A stretch of 64,000 bases of DNA from Streptomyces luomodiensis (GCF_031679605.1 NZ_CP117522.1:5394001-5458000); one strand, 5' to 3'; positions 1 to 9,141 are shown, counted from the stretch's first letter. Translations and numbers: made by a program. The notes: a model not told the origin generated them from the letters alone.

Positions 1-65
1 TCCCGGAGCTTCCCGGGTCCCGCTCGGCGGACGGCGACCGCGGGAACAAGGACCTGGCGGCCTGA
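1..65 (+). CDS. C-terminal end of an unidentified gene (partial)
   Basis: An open frame enters from the left edge and ends at TGA 63-65, encoding a tail that finishes GNKDLAA. Nearly every codon ends in G or C, as in real genes here, and a strong hairpin follows about 30 bases later. The visible tail is too short to identify a family. Confidence 0.45.
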   Translation, partial: PELPGSRSADGDRGNKDLAA

Positions 66-95
66 GCGGCTTCCTTACGGAGGCGATCTGCGATT

Positions 96-121
96 GAAGG
101 CCCGGCGGCAGCCGGGCCTTC
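96..121. terminator. Bidirectional hairpin terminator
   Basis: A perfect 11-bp stem (GAAGGCCCGGC and its complement) encloses a GGCA loop. It lies between the plus-strand gene ending at 65 and the minus-strand flavoprotein gene ending at 137, so it can serve both convergent genes. There is no long T tract, as is common in Streptomyces. Confidence 0.7.
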
Positions 122-136
122 AGCACATCCGCGTGC

Positions 137-1744
137 TCACAGCGCCTGCGGGAAGTCGAAGAGCCGGTCCGGGTCGTACCGCTTCTTCAGCCGTGTGAGC
201 TTGTCGGCGGCCGAGCCGTAGTACGCCGAGCGCCAGTCCTTCAGTGACGCGTCCGTGTAGTTCTGGTACGCCGCCCCGGAGGCGTACCGCCGCATCGCCG
301 TATGGGCCTCGTCCAGCCAGGCGTTCGGCGCGCTGCCCGAGCCGCTCGCCGCCCAGGACGCGGTGTACTGCGCGAGGAACCGCGAGCGGCGGTGGACGAA
401 GGACGTGGCCGTGGGCGCGACCCGGTTGACCGCCCCGCCGAGCGCGGTGAGCGCGATGCTGACCCCGCCCCCGCCGCTGGTGCGCCGTCCGTAGCGGTCC
501 AGCTGGTCGAGCATGGCCCGTACGCCCGCCTGGCTCAGCGAGCGGTCGTAGAAGTCCGAGCGCGCCGCGTAGGTCTCGCGGTTCAGCACCCCGGAGGTGC
601 TGCGGCCGGGCTTGTCGCCGGGCAGGTGGCAGTCGGTCGTCGAGGTGTCGCCGCAGCCCGCGTACATCCGCATGGCGTCGACGTAACCGCGGCGGCGCAG
701 GGAGACCTGGGAGGCGGGGCCGGGGCCGCCCGGTCCGTCGGCGAGCCGGTCCACCGCGTCTTGCAGCGCGCCGTAGGTGCCGAGCGAGAAGCAGCTCACG
801 GACACGGTGGGGGTGTGTCCGGGGGTGGCCGAAAGGTGCAGCGCCGACCAGATCTCGTCCGGCTGGTCCGGACCCCAGGCCTGCCAGGCGCTCAGCACCT
901 TCGTGGCCTTGGTCCACGGCCATGACATGTAGCAGGTGACGCCGTCGGCCGCCGCGTGCGTACGGAAGCGCAGTTCGGTGACGACGCCGAAGTTGCCGTT
1001 GCCCGCGCCGCGCAGCGCCCAGAACAGATCGGCCTCGCGGTCCTTGGAGACCTCCAGGGTCTTGCCGTCCGCGGTGACGATGGTCGCCCCGGTGAGGCTG
1101 TCGGCGGTGAGCCCGTACGCCCGGGAGACCACGCCGTGGCCGCCGCCGAGGGTCAGCCCCGAGATGCCGACGCTCGGGCAGGAGCCACCGGGGACGGTGA
1201 CCCCGTGGGCGCCGAGCTGTGTGTAGACGTCGATGAGCTTGGCGCCGGCGCCGATCCGTGCCTCGCCGGAGGTCGTGCGGATCGACGAGAGCGCGGAGAC
1301 GTCGATGACCAGGCGGCCGTCGCCGCTCGACCAACCGGCATAGGAGTGCCCGCCGTTGCGTATGGCGACGGGGGAGCCGTGGCGCCGGGCGAAGTCCAGA
1401 CAGGCGGTGATGTCCGAGGTGTTCGCCGCATAGGCGACGGCGGCGGGGCGCAGATGGTCGAAGCGGGTGTTGTAGAGCCGGCTGGCGGAGGTGTAGTCGG
1501 AGTCTCCTGGGCGCACCAGGTCGCCCTGTAGGCCCTTGCCGAGCGCGCTCCAGTCGGCGGACCGCGGCTTGCCGTCGATGGCGCCGCGCGTACCGCTCGC
1601 GGAGGCCGAACGGACCTCAGTCGAGGAGGAGCCGGCGGAGGGTCCGTCGCCGCCGGCCTGTCCCGTGCCGTCGTCGCACGCGGTGGCCCAGGTGGCGGTG
1701 GCCGCCAGCCCCGTGCCCGCTGCCAGCAGTGTCCGCCGGTTCAT
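137..1744 (-). CDS. Exported FAD-linked oxidase, berberine-bridge-enzyme type
   Basis: Predicted secreted flavoprotein oxidase of 535 residues. The N-terminus begins with NRRT followed by an Ala-rich hydrophobic stretch, a Tat-type signal. A Cys at about residue 23 after WATA could be a lipobox. The FAD-binding PCMH domain spans roughly 95-270. It carries the RNGGHSYAG motif, whose His (about 133) is the usual covalent FAD site, and GGSCPSVG, whose Cys (about 189) suggests a second covalent bond as in bicovalent BBE enzymes. The C-terminus has the BBE domain signature NYTDASLKDW and YDPDRLFDFPQ. Bacterial relatives oxidise sugars or secondary metabolites; the substrate here cannot be told. 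It stands alone between convergent and divergent neighbours. Confidence 0.85.
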   Translation of the reverse strand: MNRRTLLAAGTGLAATATWATACDDGTGQAGGDGPSAGSSSTEVRSASASGTRGAIDGKPRSADWSALGKGLQGDLVRPGDSDYTSASRLYNTRFDHLRPAAVAYAANTSDITACLDFARRHGSPVAIRNGGHSYAGWSSGDGRLVIDVSALSSIRTTSGEARIGAGAKLIDVYTQLGAHGVTVPGGSCPSVGISGLTLGGGHGVVSRAYGLTADSLTGATIVTADGKTLEVSKDREADLFWALRGAGNGNFGVVTELRFRTHAAADGVTCYMSWPWTKATKVLSAWQAWGPDQPDEIWSALHLSATPGHTPTVSVSCFSLGTYGALQDAVDRLADGPGGPGPASQVSLRRRGYVDAMRMYAGCGDTSTTDCHLPGDKPGRSTSGVLNRETYAARSDFYDRSLSQAGVRAMLDQLDRYGRRTSGGGGVSIALTALGGAVNRVAPTATSFVHRRSRFLAQYTASWAASGSGSAPNAWLDEAHTAMRRYASGAAYQNYTDASLKDWRSAYYGSAADKLTRLKKRYDPDRLFDFPQAL

Positions 1745-1917
1745 GGCGGTGTCCCCTCCCTGTCGACGCTGTTCTCAACCGTCGACCGGGCCACCGCGAA
1801 GTCGGCCCGGTCTCAGGGTCAGAGGGGTGCACCGGGCGGTGTGGTTCCGCTTGTGGCCGAATAGTTGTCGGGGGACGGACAAGCCGGGACTGACGCGTCG
1901 CGGCGGACAAAGCCGCG

Positions 1918-2121
1918 CTAGTCGGGCGGGGCCGGTGAATCGCCCGCGCCGGAGGGGGAGTGACGGGCCGTCGCGTGGGCGGCCGCGTCGTCGCGGGCGA
2001 CGGCGCGGGCGCGACGGGCCGGGCCGGACCAGCCGCAGGTGCAGCGGGCGATGGCGAAGGCGCCCCGTTCCACGGTGGTGGTGCGGTCCTGGCTGGGGCC
2101 CATGTCGGCTGAGTCGAGCAC
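1918..2121 (-). CDS. Small conserved actinobacterial protein, unknown function
   Basis: A 67-residue protein with the central motif CTCGWSGPARRARAVARDDA, which I recognise as recurrent in small hypothetical Streptomyces proteins. The CxCxW pair could bind metal, but only two Cys are present, so this is weak. The tail is Ser/Pro/Asp-rich. It is divergent from the lipoprotein gene that starts at 2218. No function is proposed. Confidence 0.65.
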   Translation of the reverse strand: MLDSADMGPSQDRTTTVERGAFAIARCTCGWSGPARRARAVARDDAAAHATARHSPSGAGDSPAPPD

Positions 2122-2217
2122 ATGACCACGCTATCGGGCCGTGACGGGCCACCGGTACGGATCGTTAAACCAACAAGTATCAAGCGTGGACGAGCGTGGC
2201 CAGGGGGTCGGCGGTCG

Positions 2218-3132
2218 ATGGAGTTCCAGCAGCGCGGGCTCGGCGTACGGAGACGGGTGAGGGCGGTCGCCGGGGTCGTGGCGGCCGGACTGCTGGCCGT
2301 GTCGCCGGCGGCCGTCAGCGGCTGTTCCTCCCAGACGGTGGCCGATGAACGCCCCGGCGGCGCCGCGCGGGAGAGCGCGGTCTCGGTGCTGCACCGGGCC
2401 GCGGATGTGCTGGTCAGATCGGGCAGTTCACGGGTCCGTACGACCATGGAGACGGCAACGGGCGGCACCCGCGTGTCCATCCGGGGCAGCGGTGCGTACG
2501 ACTTCGAGAAGCGGCTGGGCCGGCTGCGGCTGCTGCTGCCGAGGGACGCGACGGGGACCGCCGAGCACGCGCCGATCACCGAACTCCTGGCCTCCGGGGC
2601 GCTTTTCATGCGCAACCGCGGCGCGGGCATTCCCCGCGACAAATGGGTGCGGGTGGATACCACGGACGTTCCGGACGGCAATCTGGTCACCGGCGGGGCC
2701 ACGGACCCGCTGACCGCCGCCGAGCTGCTGCGCGGGGTGCGGAAGGCCAGCCTGGTCGGCGAGGAGGGACTCGGCGGGGATCTGGTGCGCCACTACCGCG
2801 GCACCACCGACATCGGCCGGGCGGCGCGGGTCGCCTCGGGGGGTGCGCGGGGCTCGCTGGTGGCCGCGGCGCGGGGATTCGCCGAGCGCGCGGTGCCCTT
2901 CGACGCGTATCTCGACGGACTCGGCCGGCTGCGTCAGGTGCGGCACCGGTTCACGGTGAGCGGCCGGGGTGACGGACAGGGGGAGTCGGAGGGCTCGGGT
3001 GCCGCCGGGCGGCGCGGTGCGCTGCGGGTCGCCTCGACGACGGAGCTGTACGACTTCGGGACGCCGGCCGTGGTCGAGCTCCCCAAGCCCACGGATATCT
3101 ACACAGGGAAGGTCGGATCACCTCAGAAGTAG
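2218..3132 (+). CDS. Putative lipoprotein (LppX/LprG-like size and layout)
   Basis: Encodes 304 residues. I chose ATG 2218 because it has an upstream AGGGGG and gives a standard lipoprotein signal: Arg-rich start, hydrophobic core, then VSGC with the lipidated Cys at about 36. A longer frame reaches back to 2122 but would add 32 residues before the signal and run up to the divergent gene. The mature part has repeated beta-rich segments such as ASGALFMRN and KWVRVDTTDV and ends VVELPKPTDIYT. This resembles actinobacterial LppX/LprAFG lipoproteins, which carry lipids in a hydrophobic pocket. The assignment rests on layout rather than a diagnostic motif. Confidence 0.7.
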   Translation: MEFQQRGLGVRRRVRAVAGVVAAGLLAVSPAAVSGCSSQTVADERPGGAARESAVSVLHRAADVLVRSGSSRVRTTMETATGGTRVSIRGSGAYDFEKRLGRLRLLLPRDATGTAEHAPITELLASGALFMRNRGAGIPRDKWVRVDTTDVPDGNLVTGGATDPLTAAELLRGVRKASLVGEEGLGGDLVRHYRGTTDIGRAARVASGGARGSLVAAARGFAERAVPFDAYLDGLGRLRQVRHRFTVSGRGDGQGESEGSGAAGRRGALRVASTTELYDFGTPAVVELPKPTDIYTGKVGSPQK

Positions 3133-3259
3133 TCGGAGGGGCCCGCTTTGCCCTTCGAAATGGCCCATCCGTGCCATGCGCGGAGTGTGTACCGATCCCT
3201 ACGCTGGGAAGCCGCTGCTCGAAAGTGCTCGCAGGTGCTCGCTGGAGGAGGTGAAACAC

Positions 3260-3580
3260 GTGGTTGCGCGTCGCGGCTCGTCGGGCCCGGACCCCGTGGC
3301 CCTCGTCGAAATCGATCTCTACGGTGATTTGATGATCGCTGCGTCGAGCGCGGACGAGGACAGGCTCAGTACGGACCGTATCGACGAGGTGCTCCGGGTG
3401 CAGGCCGACCGATCGGAATCGGCCGAGGGAGCCAAGGGTGCCAAAGGGGTAAAGGGCGCCAACGGCGTCGAAGGCATCACAGGTGTCAAAGGTGTCGGAG
3501 GTGCCCAAAGCGGCACGGGCGCTCACGGCGCCGAGGGAGTCGGGGGCGCCCCGGAGGCCGAGGGTCCGGACGCCCCGTAG
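3260..3580 (+). CDS. Small protein with collagen-like Gly-x-x tail
   Basis: GTG start at 3260 behind GGAGGAG (3244-3250) gives a 106-residue protein. The first half contains VALVEIDLYGDLMIAAS and a charged STDRIDEVL segment, and looks like a small conserved Streptomyces hypothetical protein. From about residue 54 the sequence becomes a run of nine consecutive xxG triplets (AEG, AKG, AKG, VKG, ANG, VEG, ITG, VKG, VGG). A break (AQS) follows, then four more triplets. There is no signal peptide, so any triple helix would be cytoplasmic. The tail may instead be an expansion of a 9-base repeat. Function unknown. Confidence 0.7.
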   Translation: MVARRGSSGPDPVALVEIDLYGDLMIAASSADEDRLSTDRIDEVLRVQADRSESAEGAKGAKGVKGANGVEGITGVKGVGGAQSGTGAHGAEGVGGAPEAEGPDAP

Positions 3581-3635
3581 CGACGTCGCCGCCTCGTCGG
3601 ACGGATGCCCCGCGGGTCCCGTCCGGCGAGGACGC

Positions 3636-3720
3636 GGTCATGGTGCCGGTCATGTCGGTGCCGGTCATGTCCACGCCGGTCGGTCCGTCTTGATCTCCAC
3701 CCCGGTCATGTCCACGCCCC
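3636..3720. repeat. Short imperfect direct repeats of GGTCATG
   Basis: GGTCATG occurs four times in 85 bases, and the 17-base unit CCGGTCATGTCCACGCC occurs twice (3661-3677 and 3702-3718). The stretch lies between convergent genes and has no credible coding content. Confidence 0.6.
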
Positions 3721-3753
3721 GCGGTGGTCAGGGGCGGCGGTGGCAGCCGGTGC

Positions 3754-4158
3754 TCAGGTCCGCAGCAGCCGGGCGATGGCCGCCGTGGCCTCGGCCACTT
3801 TGGCGTCCACCTCGCTCGTGCCCTCCGTCTCGCCCTGGGCGGCGCTCTCCACGGCCGCGCTGGCGACGCAGTGGCGCAAATGCTCCTCGAGCAGCTGGAG
3901 GGCGAAGGACTGGAGCGCCTTGGTGCTCGCCGAGACCTGGGTGAGTATGTCGATGCAGTAGACGTCCTCCTCGACCATCCGCTGCAATCCTCTGATCTGG
4001 CCCTCGATCCGGCGCAGCCGCTTGAGGTGCTGATCCTTTTGCTTGGCGTACCCGTGGCCGCCGTGGGGTACGGAATCCTGGGCGGACGTCTGGCCGGACG
4101 CCTGGCCCCGCTCGCCGCCTTCGATCGGCGCGGTGGTGTCGGCTGCCGTGGTCGTCAT
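3754..4158 (-). CDS. csoR: CsoR-type copper-sensing repressor
   Basis: Cytoplasmic metal-sensing repressor of the CsoR/RcnR/FrmR family. The start at 4158 is supported by GGGAGGA upstream and gives 134 residues: a disordered Gly/His-containing N-terminus followed by the all-helical domain from about residue 38 (KDQHLKRLRRIEGQIRGL). The copper fingerprint is complete: Cys68, His93 and Cys97 have the same 25- and 4-residue spacing as mycobacterial CsoR, which separates it from Ni/Co (RcnR) and formaldehyde (FrmR) sensors. A matching operator sits upstream at 4190-4210. No copper ATPase or CopZ gene is nearby, so its targets besides itself lie outside the window. Confidence 0.9.
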   Translation of the reverse strand: MTTTAADTTAPIEGGERGQASGQTSAQDSVPHGGHGYAKQKDQHLKRLRRIEGQIRGLQRMVEEDVYCIDILTQVSASTKALQSFALQLLEEHLRHCVASAAVESAAQGETEGTSEVDAKVAEATAAIARLLRT

Positions 4159-4189
4159 GGCGTCCTCCCGTTGATCGTTCTCTGTCCCC

Positions 4190-4210
4190 ATATACCCCCA
4201 GCGGGTATAT
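4190..4210. promoter_or_regulatory. CsoR operator
   Basis: Perfect inverted repeat ATATACCC-N5-GGGTATAT, 32 bases upstream of the csoR start. It fits the known CsoR site pattern of TA-rich flanks around C-rich/G-rich half sites. The site lies in the gap between divergent csoR and the phosphate-uptake genes, so it most likely mediates autoregulation. Confidence 0.8.
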
Positions 4211-4350
4211 GGTACCGGCTTTTCCGGTCGAACCGGGCCCCCGTGCTGAGCACTCTGCCCTATGGGCGACACTGGGAACGCCGGTTACCGTGGCCGGAAG
4301 ATGCGCCTAGCATCGACGAGTCCCCATCCGCTGCATTCCGAGGATCCCCA

Positions 4351-4971
4351 GTGCGCTTTCGTCTGACCCCCAGGGAGACGAGCTTTTACGACATGTTCGC
4401 CGCGTCCGCGGACAACATCGTGACCGGCTCCAAGCTCCTGATGGAACTGCTCGGGGCGGACTCCTCCGCTCGTGCCGAGATCGCCGAGCGGATGAGGGCC
4501 GCGGAGCACGCCGGGGACGACGCCACACACGCGATCTTCCACCAGCTGAACTCCTCCTTCATCACCCCGTTCGACCGCGAGGACATCTACTCCCTGGCCT
4601 CGTCCCTCGACGACATCATGGACTTCATGGAGGAGGCCGTCGACCTGGTCGTCCTCTACCAGATCGAGGAGCTGCCCAAGGGCGTCGAGCAGCAGATCGA
4701 GGTGCTGGCGCGAGCGGCCGAGCTGACCGCCGAGGCGATGCCGAATCTGCGCACCATGACCAACCTCACGGAGTACTGGATCGAGGTCAACCGGCTGGAG
4801 AACCAGGCGGACCAGATCCACCGCAAGCTCCTGGCCCACCTCTTCAACGGTAAGTACGACGCCATCGAGGTGCTCAAGCTCAAGCAGATCGTCGATGTGC
4901 TGGAGGAAGCGGCCGACGCCTTCGAGCATGTGGCCAACACGGTCGAGACCATCGCCGTCAAGGAGTCCTGA
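4351..4971 (+). CDS. DUF47/PhoU-like Pit accessory protein
   Basis: A 206-residue all-helical cytoplasmic protein of the DUF47 family, often called Pit accessory protein. The GTG start at 4351 (VRFRLTPRETSFYDMF) matches the usual N-terminus. Characteristic segments are DDATHAIFHQLNSSFITPFDREDI and DDIMDFMEEAVD, whose acidic clusters resemble PhoU metal-binding motifs. It is followed after eight bases by the Pit transporter gene. This pairing is widespread and suggests that it modulates low-affinity phosphate uptake. Confidence 0.9.
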   Translation: MRFRLTPRETSFYDMFAASADNIVTGSKLLMELLGADSSARAEIAERMRAAEHAGDDATHAIFHQLNSSFITPFDREDIYSLASSLDDIMDFMEEAVDLVVLYQIEELPKGVEQQIEVLARAAELTAEAMPNLRTMTNLTEYWIEVNRLENQADQIHRKLLAHLFNGKYDAIEVLKLKQIVDVLEEAADAFEHVANTVETIAVKES

Positions 4972-4979
4972 GCCCCGGC

Positions 4980-5978
4980 ATGGACACCCTCGCGCTTGTC
5001 GTGACCATCGCGGTCGCGCTCTTCTTCACCTATACCAACGGCTTCCACGACTCGGCCAACGCCATCGCGACCTCGGTCTCCACCCGGGCGCTGACCCCCA
5101 GGGCGGCGCTGGCGATGGCCGCCGTGATGAACCTCGCGGGTGCCTTCCTGGGCAGCGGCGTCGCCAAAACCGTCAGTGAGGGGCTGATCGCGACCCCCAC
5201 GGGCGACCAAGGCATGATGATCTTGTTCTCCGGGTTGGTCGGTGCGATCACCTGGAACATGGTGACCTGGTACTTCGGTCTGCCGTCCTCCTCCTCGCAC
5301 GCCCTGTTCGGCGGGCTGGTCGGCGCGGCACTCGCGGGAGCGAGCACGGTCCACTGGGACGGGGTGCTGGAGAAGATCGTTATCCCGATGGTGCTCTCGC
5401 CCGTCGTCGGCCTGGTGCTGGGCTACTTCGTGATGGTGATCATCCTCTGGCTGTTCCGTAACGCGAACCCGCACAAGGCCAAGCGCGGCTTCCGGATAGC
5501 GCAGACCGTCTCGGCGGCGGGCATGGCGCTCGGCCACGGTCTCCAGGATGCCCAGAAGACCATGGGTGTCGTGGTGATGGCCCTGGTCATCGGGGGCGTC
5601 CAGGACGAAGGCGACGCGATTCCGGTGTGGGTGAAGATCGCCTGCGCCGCGATGCTGTCGCTCGGCACCTACGCGGGCGGCTGGCGCATCATGCGCACGC
5701 TGGGACGGCGGATCATCGAGCTGGACCCGCCGCAGGGATTCGCGGCGGAGACCACGGCGGCCGGCGTCATGTACACGGCGTCGTTCATGTTCCAGGCGCC
5801 GATCTCGACCACGCATGTCATAACGTCGGCGATCATGGGTGTGGGGGCCACCAAGCGAGTGAGCGCGGTGCGCTGGGGCGTCGCGAAGAACATCGTCCTC
5901 GGCTGGTTCATCACCATGCCCGCGGCGGCCGCGGTCGCCGCGCTCTGCTACTGGATCGTCAACCTGGCCTTCGGCTGA
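4980..5978 (+). CDS. pit: Low-affinity inorganic phosphate transporter, Pit family
   Basis: A 332-residue integral membrane protein that imports metal-phosphate using the proton gradient. It carries the Pit signature twice: TNGFHDSANAIAT near residues 20-32 and GHGLQDAQKTMG near 182-193. The sequence GLPSSSSHALFGGLVGAA is also typical of the family, and around ten hydrophobic segments are visible. It is co-transcribed with the DUF47 gene just upstream. It is convergent with the high-affinity pst genes, so low- and high-affinity phosphate uptake lie side by side, as I recall for S. coelicolor. Confidence 0.93.
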   Translation: MDTLALVVTIAVALFFTYTNGFHDSANAIATSVSTRALTPRAALAMAAVMNLAGAFLGSGVAKTVSEGLIATPTGDQGMMILFSGLVGAITWNMVTWYFGLPSSSSHALFGGLVGAALAGASTVHWDGVLEKIVIPMVLSPVVGLVLGYFVMVIILWLFRNANPHKAKRGFRIAQTVSAAGMALGHGLQDAQKTMGVVVMALVIGGVQDEGDAIPVWVKIACAAMLSLGTYAGGWRIMRTLGRRIIELDPPQGFAAETTAAGVMYTASFMFQAPISTTHVITSAIMGVGATKRVSAVRWGVAKNIVLGWFITMPAAAAVAALCYWIVNLAFG

Positions 5979-5998
5979 CCGTTGGGCGTTCCCCTATA

Positions 5999-6055
5999 AA
6001 GCCGGACGTTCCGCGCAAGCCGGACGTTCCGCGTAAAGCCAGACGTTCCCGCGTG
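5999..6055. repeat. Tandem repeat, three copies of an 18-20 base unit
   Basis: Three head-to-tail copies of AAGCCGGACGTTCCGCG, the third with small changes, lie between the convergent pit and pstB genes. A fourth degenerate copy (GCAGCCGGATGTACG) follows. Noncoding; no function evident. Confidence 0.7.
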
Positions 6056-6095
6056 CAGCCGGATGTACGGCCGGACGTACGAGCGGAAACGCAGT

Positions 6096-6126
6096 GGGCC
6101 CGCCCCCGGGAGCCAGGGGCGGGCCC
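6096..6126. terminator. Bidirectional terminator between pit and pstB
   Basis: An 11-bp perfect GC stem (GGGCCCGCCCC and complement) has a 9-base loop and is followed on the plus strand by TTTCTCGTCTT. It is placed to stop plus-strand transcription from pit and minus-strand transcription from pstB. Confidence 0.75.
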
Positions 6127-6203
6127 TTTCTCGTCTTGCGGTGGCACCGCCATGCAGCACCGCAGGACGTTTTGGTTCCTCGCCGGCCGGGCGAGGGGCC
6201 TGG

Positions 6204-6980
6204 TCAGCCGAAGCGGCCCGAGATGTAGTCCTCGGTCGCCTGTACCGACGGGTTGGAGAAGATCCGCTCGGTCTCGTCGATCTCGATGAGCTTGCCGGGC
6301 TGGCCGACGCCGGCCAGGTTGAAGAAGGCCGTACGGTCCGAGACGCGCGCCGCCTGCTGCATGTTGTGCGTCACGATGACGATCGTGAAGCGCTCCTTGA
6401 GCTCACCGATCAGGTCCTCGATGGCGAGCGTCGAGATCGGGTCGAGCGCCGAGCAGGGCTCGTCCATCAGCAGCACATCGGGCTCGACCGCGATGGCGCG
6501 GGCGATGCACAGCCGCTGCTGCTGACCGCCGGAGAGCCCGGCGCCCGGCTTGTTCAGCCGGTCCTTGACCTCGTTCCACAGGTTGGCGCCCTTGAGGGAC
6601 TTCTCGACGATGCCCTCGAGCTCGCTCTTCTTGTACGAGCCGTTGAGCTTCAGCCCGGCCGCGACGTTCTCGAAGATGGACATCGTCGGGAACGGGTTGG
6701 GGCGCTGGAAGACCATGCCGACCGTGCGGCGTACGGAGACCGGGTCCACGTCCGAGCCGTAGAGGTTCTCGTCGTCGAGCATCACCTTGCCCTCGACCCG
6801 GCCGCCGGGGGTGACCTCGTGCATCCGGTTGAGGGTGCGCAGGAAGGTGGACTTGCCGCAGCCCGACGGGCCGATGAAGGCGGTCACCGAGCCGGGCTCG
6901 ACCGTCATCGAGATGTCCTCGATGGCTTTGTGGCTGCCGTAGTAGGCGGTGAGCCCGCTGACGTCGATGCGCTTGGCCAT
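6204..6980 (-). CDS. pstB: Phosphate ABC transporter ATP-binding protein PstB
   Basis: A 258-residue ATPase that powers high-affinity phosphate import. Walker A is GPSGCGKST near residue 38, the Q-loop lies in [11 protein letters not shown], the ABC signature is LSGGQQQRL, and Walker B is [13 protein letters not shown]. The [12 protein letters not shown] and SALDPIST segments are diagnostic of PstB among ABC ATPases. It is the last gene of the minus-strand pstSCAB set, 26 bases after pstA. Confidence 0.97.
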   Translation of the reverse strand: MAKRIDVSGLTAYYGSHKAIEDISMTVEPGSVTAFIGPSGCGKSTFLRTLNRMHEVTPGGRVEGKVMLDDENLYGSDVDPVSVRRTVGMVFQRPNPFPTMSIFENVAAGLKLNGSYKKSELEGIVEKSLKGANLWNEVKDRLNKPGAGLSGGQQQRLCIARAIAVEPDVLLMDEPCSALDPISTLAIEDLIGELKERFTIVIVTHNMQQAARVSDRTAFFNLAGVGQPGKLIEIDETERIFSNPSVQATEDYISGRFG

Positions 6981-7006
6981 GTGAATCACTTCTCTTCTTC
7001 TTGGCC

Positions 7007-8086
7007 TCAGCGGCCGGTCTTCGGGGCCTTCCAGCGGGCGATGCCGCGGGCCACCAGGTTCAGGATCATGACGAAGGCGATGAGCACGAGTGCCGCGGCC
7101 CAGGCCCGGTTGTAGGAGGCTTCGTTGCCGAGCTGCCACTGCTCGTAGATGTAGTAGGGCAGCGACGACTGGGCGCCTTCGAACGGGTTGTTGTTGATCC
7201 CCGCGGCGCCGAAGACCAGCAGCACGATGGGCGCGGACTCCCCGGCGATACGGGCGACCGCGAGCATCACACCCGTGGTGATCCCGCCGATGGCGGTGGG
7301 CAGCACCACCTTGAGGATGGTGCGCCACTTGGGCACGCCGAGGGCGAGGGACGCCTCCCGCAGCTCGTCCGGGACGAGCTTGAGCATTTCCTCGGTCGAG
7401 CGGACGATGATCGGCATCATCAGGATGGCCAGCGCCATGGCACCGGCGAAGCCCGAGTAGTCGAAGTCGAGGATGATGATCCAGAAGCTGAAGATGAACA
7501 GACCGGCGACGATCGAGGGGATACCGGTCATCACGTCGACGAAGAAGGTGACGGCCTTCGCGAGCCGGCCGCGGCCGTACTCCACCAGGTAGACGGCGGT
7601 CAGCAGCCCGATCGGCACGGCGATGACCGCGGCCAGGAGGACCTGCTCGAGGGTGCCGATGATCGCGTGGTACGCGCCACCGCCGGGCAGGATCGTCTGC
7701 ACGCCCTCCATGGAGTGGCTCAGGAAGTAGCCGTCGAGCACGGTGCGGCCCCGGTCGACGGTCTCCCAGATCAGCGAGAGCAGCGGGACGACGGCGAGCA
7801 GGAAGCAGACCCACACCAGGCTGGTGGCCAGCCGGTCCCTGGCCTGCCGGCCGCCTTCGACCACGGCGCCGAGGCCGAACGAGGCGACGATGAACACCAG
7901 GGCGGCGATCAGGCCCCACTGGAACGTGTTGTCCGTGCCCAGGGCGGTGCCGATGCCCGCACCCGCGGCCACCGAGACCACCACCAGGGCGTACGGGGCC
8001 CACCGGGGCAGCCGGGCCTGCCGGAGGGGGGAGGGGCCGAACGCACGGCCCGGGGCGTCGCTCTTGTCGATGACGGCGTTACTCAT
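7007..8086 (-). CDS. pstA: Phosphate ABC transporter permease PstA
   Basis: A 359-residue inner-membrane permease with a long N-terminal extension and about six to seven hydrophobic segments. The EAA coupling loop is visible as [23 protein letters not shown], and [14 protein letters not shown] is typical of PstA. Its start overlaps the pstC stop by four bases (8083-8086), so the two permease subunits are translationally coupled. Confidence 0.96.
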   Translation of the reverse strand: MSNAVIDKSDAPGRAFGPSPLRQARLPRWAPYALVVVSVAAGAGIGTALGTDNTFQWGLIAALVFIVASFGLGAVVEGGRQARDRLATSLVWVCFLLAVVPLLSLIWETVDRGRTVLDGYFLSHSMEGVQTILPGGGAYHAIIGTLEQVLLAAVIAVPIGLLTAVYLVEYGRGRLAKAVTFFVDVMTGIPSIVAGLFIFSFWIIILDFDYSGFAGAMALAILMMPIIVRSTEEMLKLVPDELREASLALGVPKWRTILKVVLPTAIGGITTGVMLAVARIAGESAPIVLLVFGAAGINNNPFEGAQSSLPYYIYEQWQLGNEASYNRAWAAALVLIAFVMILNLVARGIARWKAPKTGR

Positions 8087-9075
8087 GCGGCGGTCCCCGA
8101 GTACTCCTTGCGGCGGGCGATGATCATTCGCGCGGCGCCGTTCACCAGCAGGGTGAGGACGAACAGCACCAGGCCGGAGGCGATCAGCGCGTCACGGCCG
8201 TTGTCACCGGCTTCCTTGAAGCGGCTGGCGATGTTCTGCGCGAAGGTGCCGCCGCCCGGGTCCAGCAGGCTGGTCTCGATCAGGAGGTTGGGGGACAGCA
8301 CGGTGGCGACCGCCATGGTCTCGCCCAGCGCGCGGCCCAGACCCAGCATCGAGGCGCTGATGATGCCGGAGCGGCCGAAGGGCAGGACCGCCATCCGGAT
8401 GACCTCCCAGCGGGTCGCGCCGAGCGCCAGCGCGGCCTCCTCGTGCATCTTCGGCACCTGCCGGAACACCTCGCGGCTCACGCTGGTGACGATCGGCAGG
8501 ATCATGATCGCCAGCAGGATGCCGACGGTGAACAGGGAGCGTGCGGCGCCGCCCTGGTAGCTGAGGATCCCGGTCCAGCCCAGGTAGTCGTCGAACCAGG
8601 TGTAGAGGCCGGTCAGATGCGGGACGAGGAAGAGCGCGCCCCACAGGCCGTAGATGATGCTGGGCACCGCGGCGAGCAGGTCGATGACGTACGCGACGGG
8701 GGTGGCCAGCCGGCGCGGGGCGTAGTGGGAGATGAACAGCGCGATGCCGACCGCGATCGGGACCGCGATCACCATGGCGATGATCGAGCTGACCACCGTG
8801 CCGTAGGCGAAGACGGCGATGCCGAACCGTATCGACGGCGCGTCGGGGGTCTCCCACTCGAAGGAGGTGAGGAAGTTGGCCTCGTCCTTGGAGATCGCGA
8901 TGGCGGCCCGGTAGGCGAGGAAGGCGGCGATGGCCGCCATGATCACCAGCAGGGCGATTCCGGAACCCCGGGAGAGGCCGAGGAAGATCTTGTCGCCGGC
9001 GCGGCCGGTGGAGCGGGTCTTGACCTTGGTTGGCGACCCGGTGGTTGAGGATGTGGGTTCTATGTCCGTTTTCAT
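8083..9075 (-). CDS. pstC: Phosphate ABC transporter permease PstC
   Basis: A 330-residue permease. I chose the ATG at 9075 because it begins a standard PstC N-terminus with a Ser/Thr-rich cytoplasmic tail; the longer upstream frame runs through an intergenic hairpin. The coupling loop EEAALALGATRWEVIRMAVLPF and the segment AVPSIIYGLWGALFL are characteristic. It forms the membrane channel with PstA. Confidence 0.95.
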   Translation of the reverse strand: MKTDIEPTSSTTGSPTKVKTRSTGRAGDKIFLGLSRGSGIALLVIMAAIAAFLAYRAAIAISKDEANFLTSFEWETPDAPSIRFGIAVFAYGTVVSSIIAMVIAVPIAVGIALFISHYAPRRLATPVAYVIDLLAAVPSIIYGLWGALFLVPHLTGLYTWFDDYLGWTGILSYQGGAARSLFTVGILLAIMILPIVTSVSREVFRQVPKMHEEAALALGATRWEVIRMAVLPFGRSGIISASMLGLGRALGETMAVATVLSPNLLIETSLLDPGGGTFAQNIASRFKEAGDNGRDALIASGLVLFVLTLLVNGAARMIIARRKEYSGTAA

Positions 9076-9141
9076 GGGTTCTCCGGTCTGCGGAGCCTGA
9101 TGCGGAGGAGGCTCCTTGCGCGGCGGTGCACCGGACGACGG

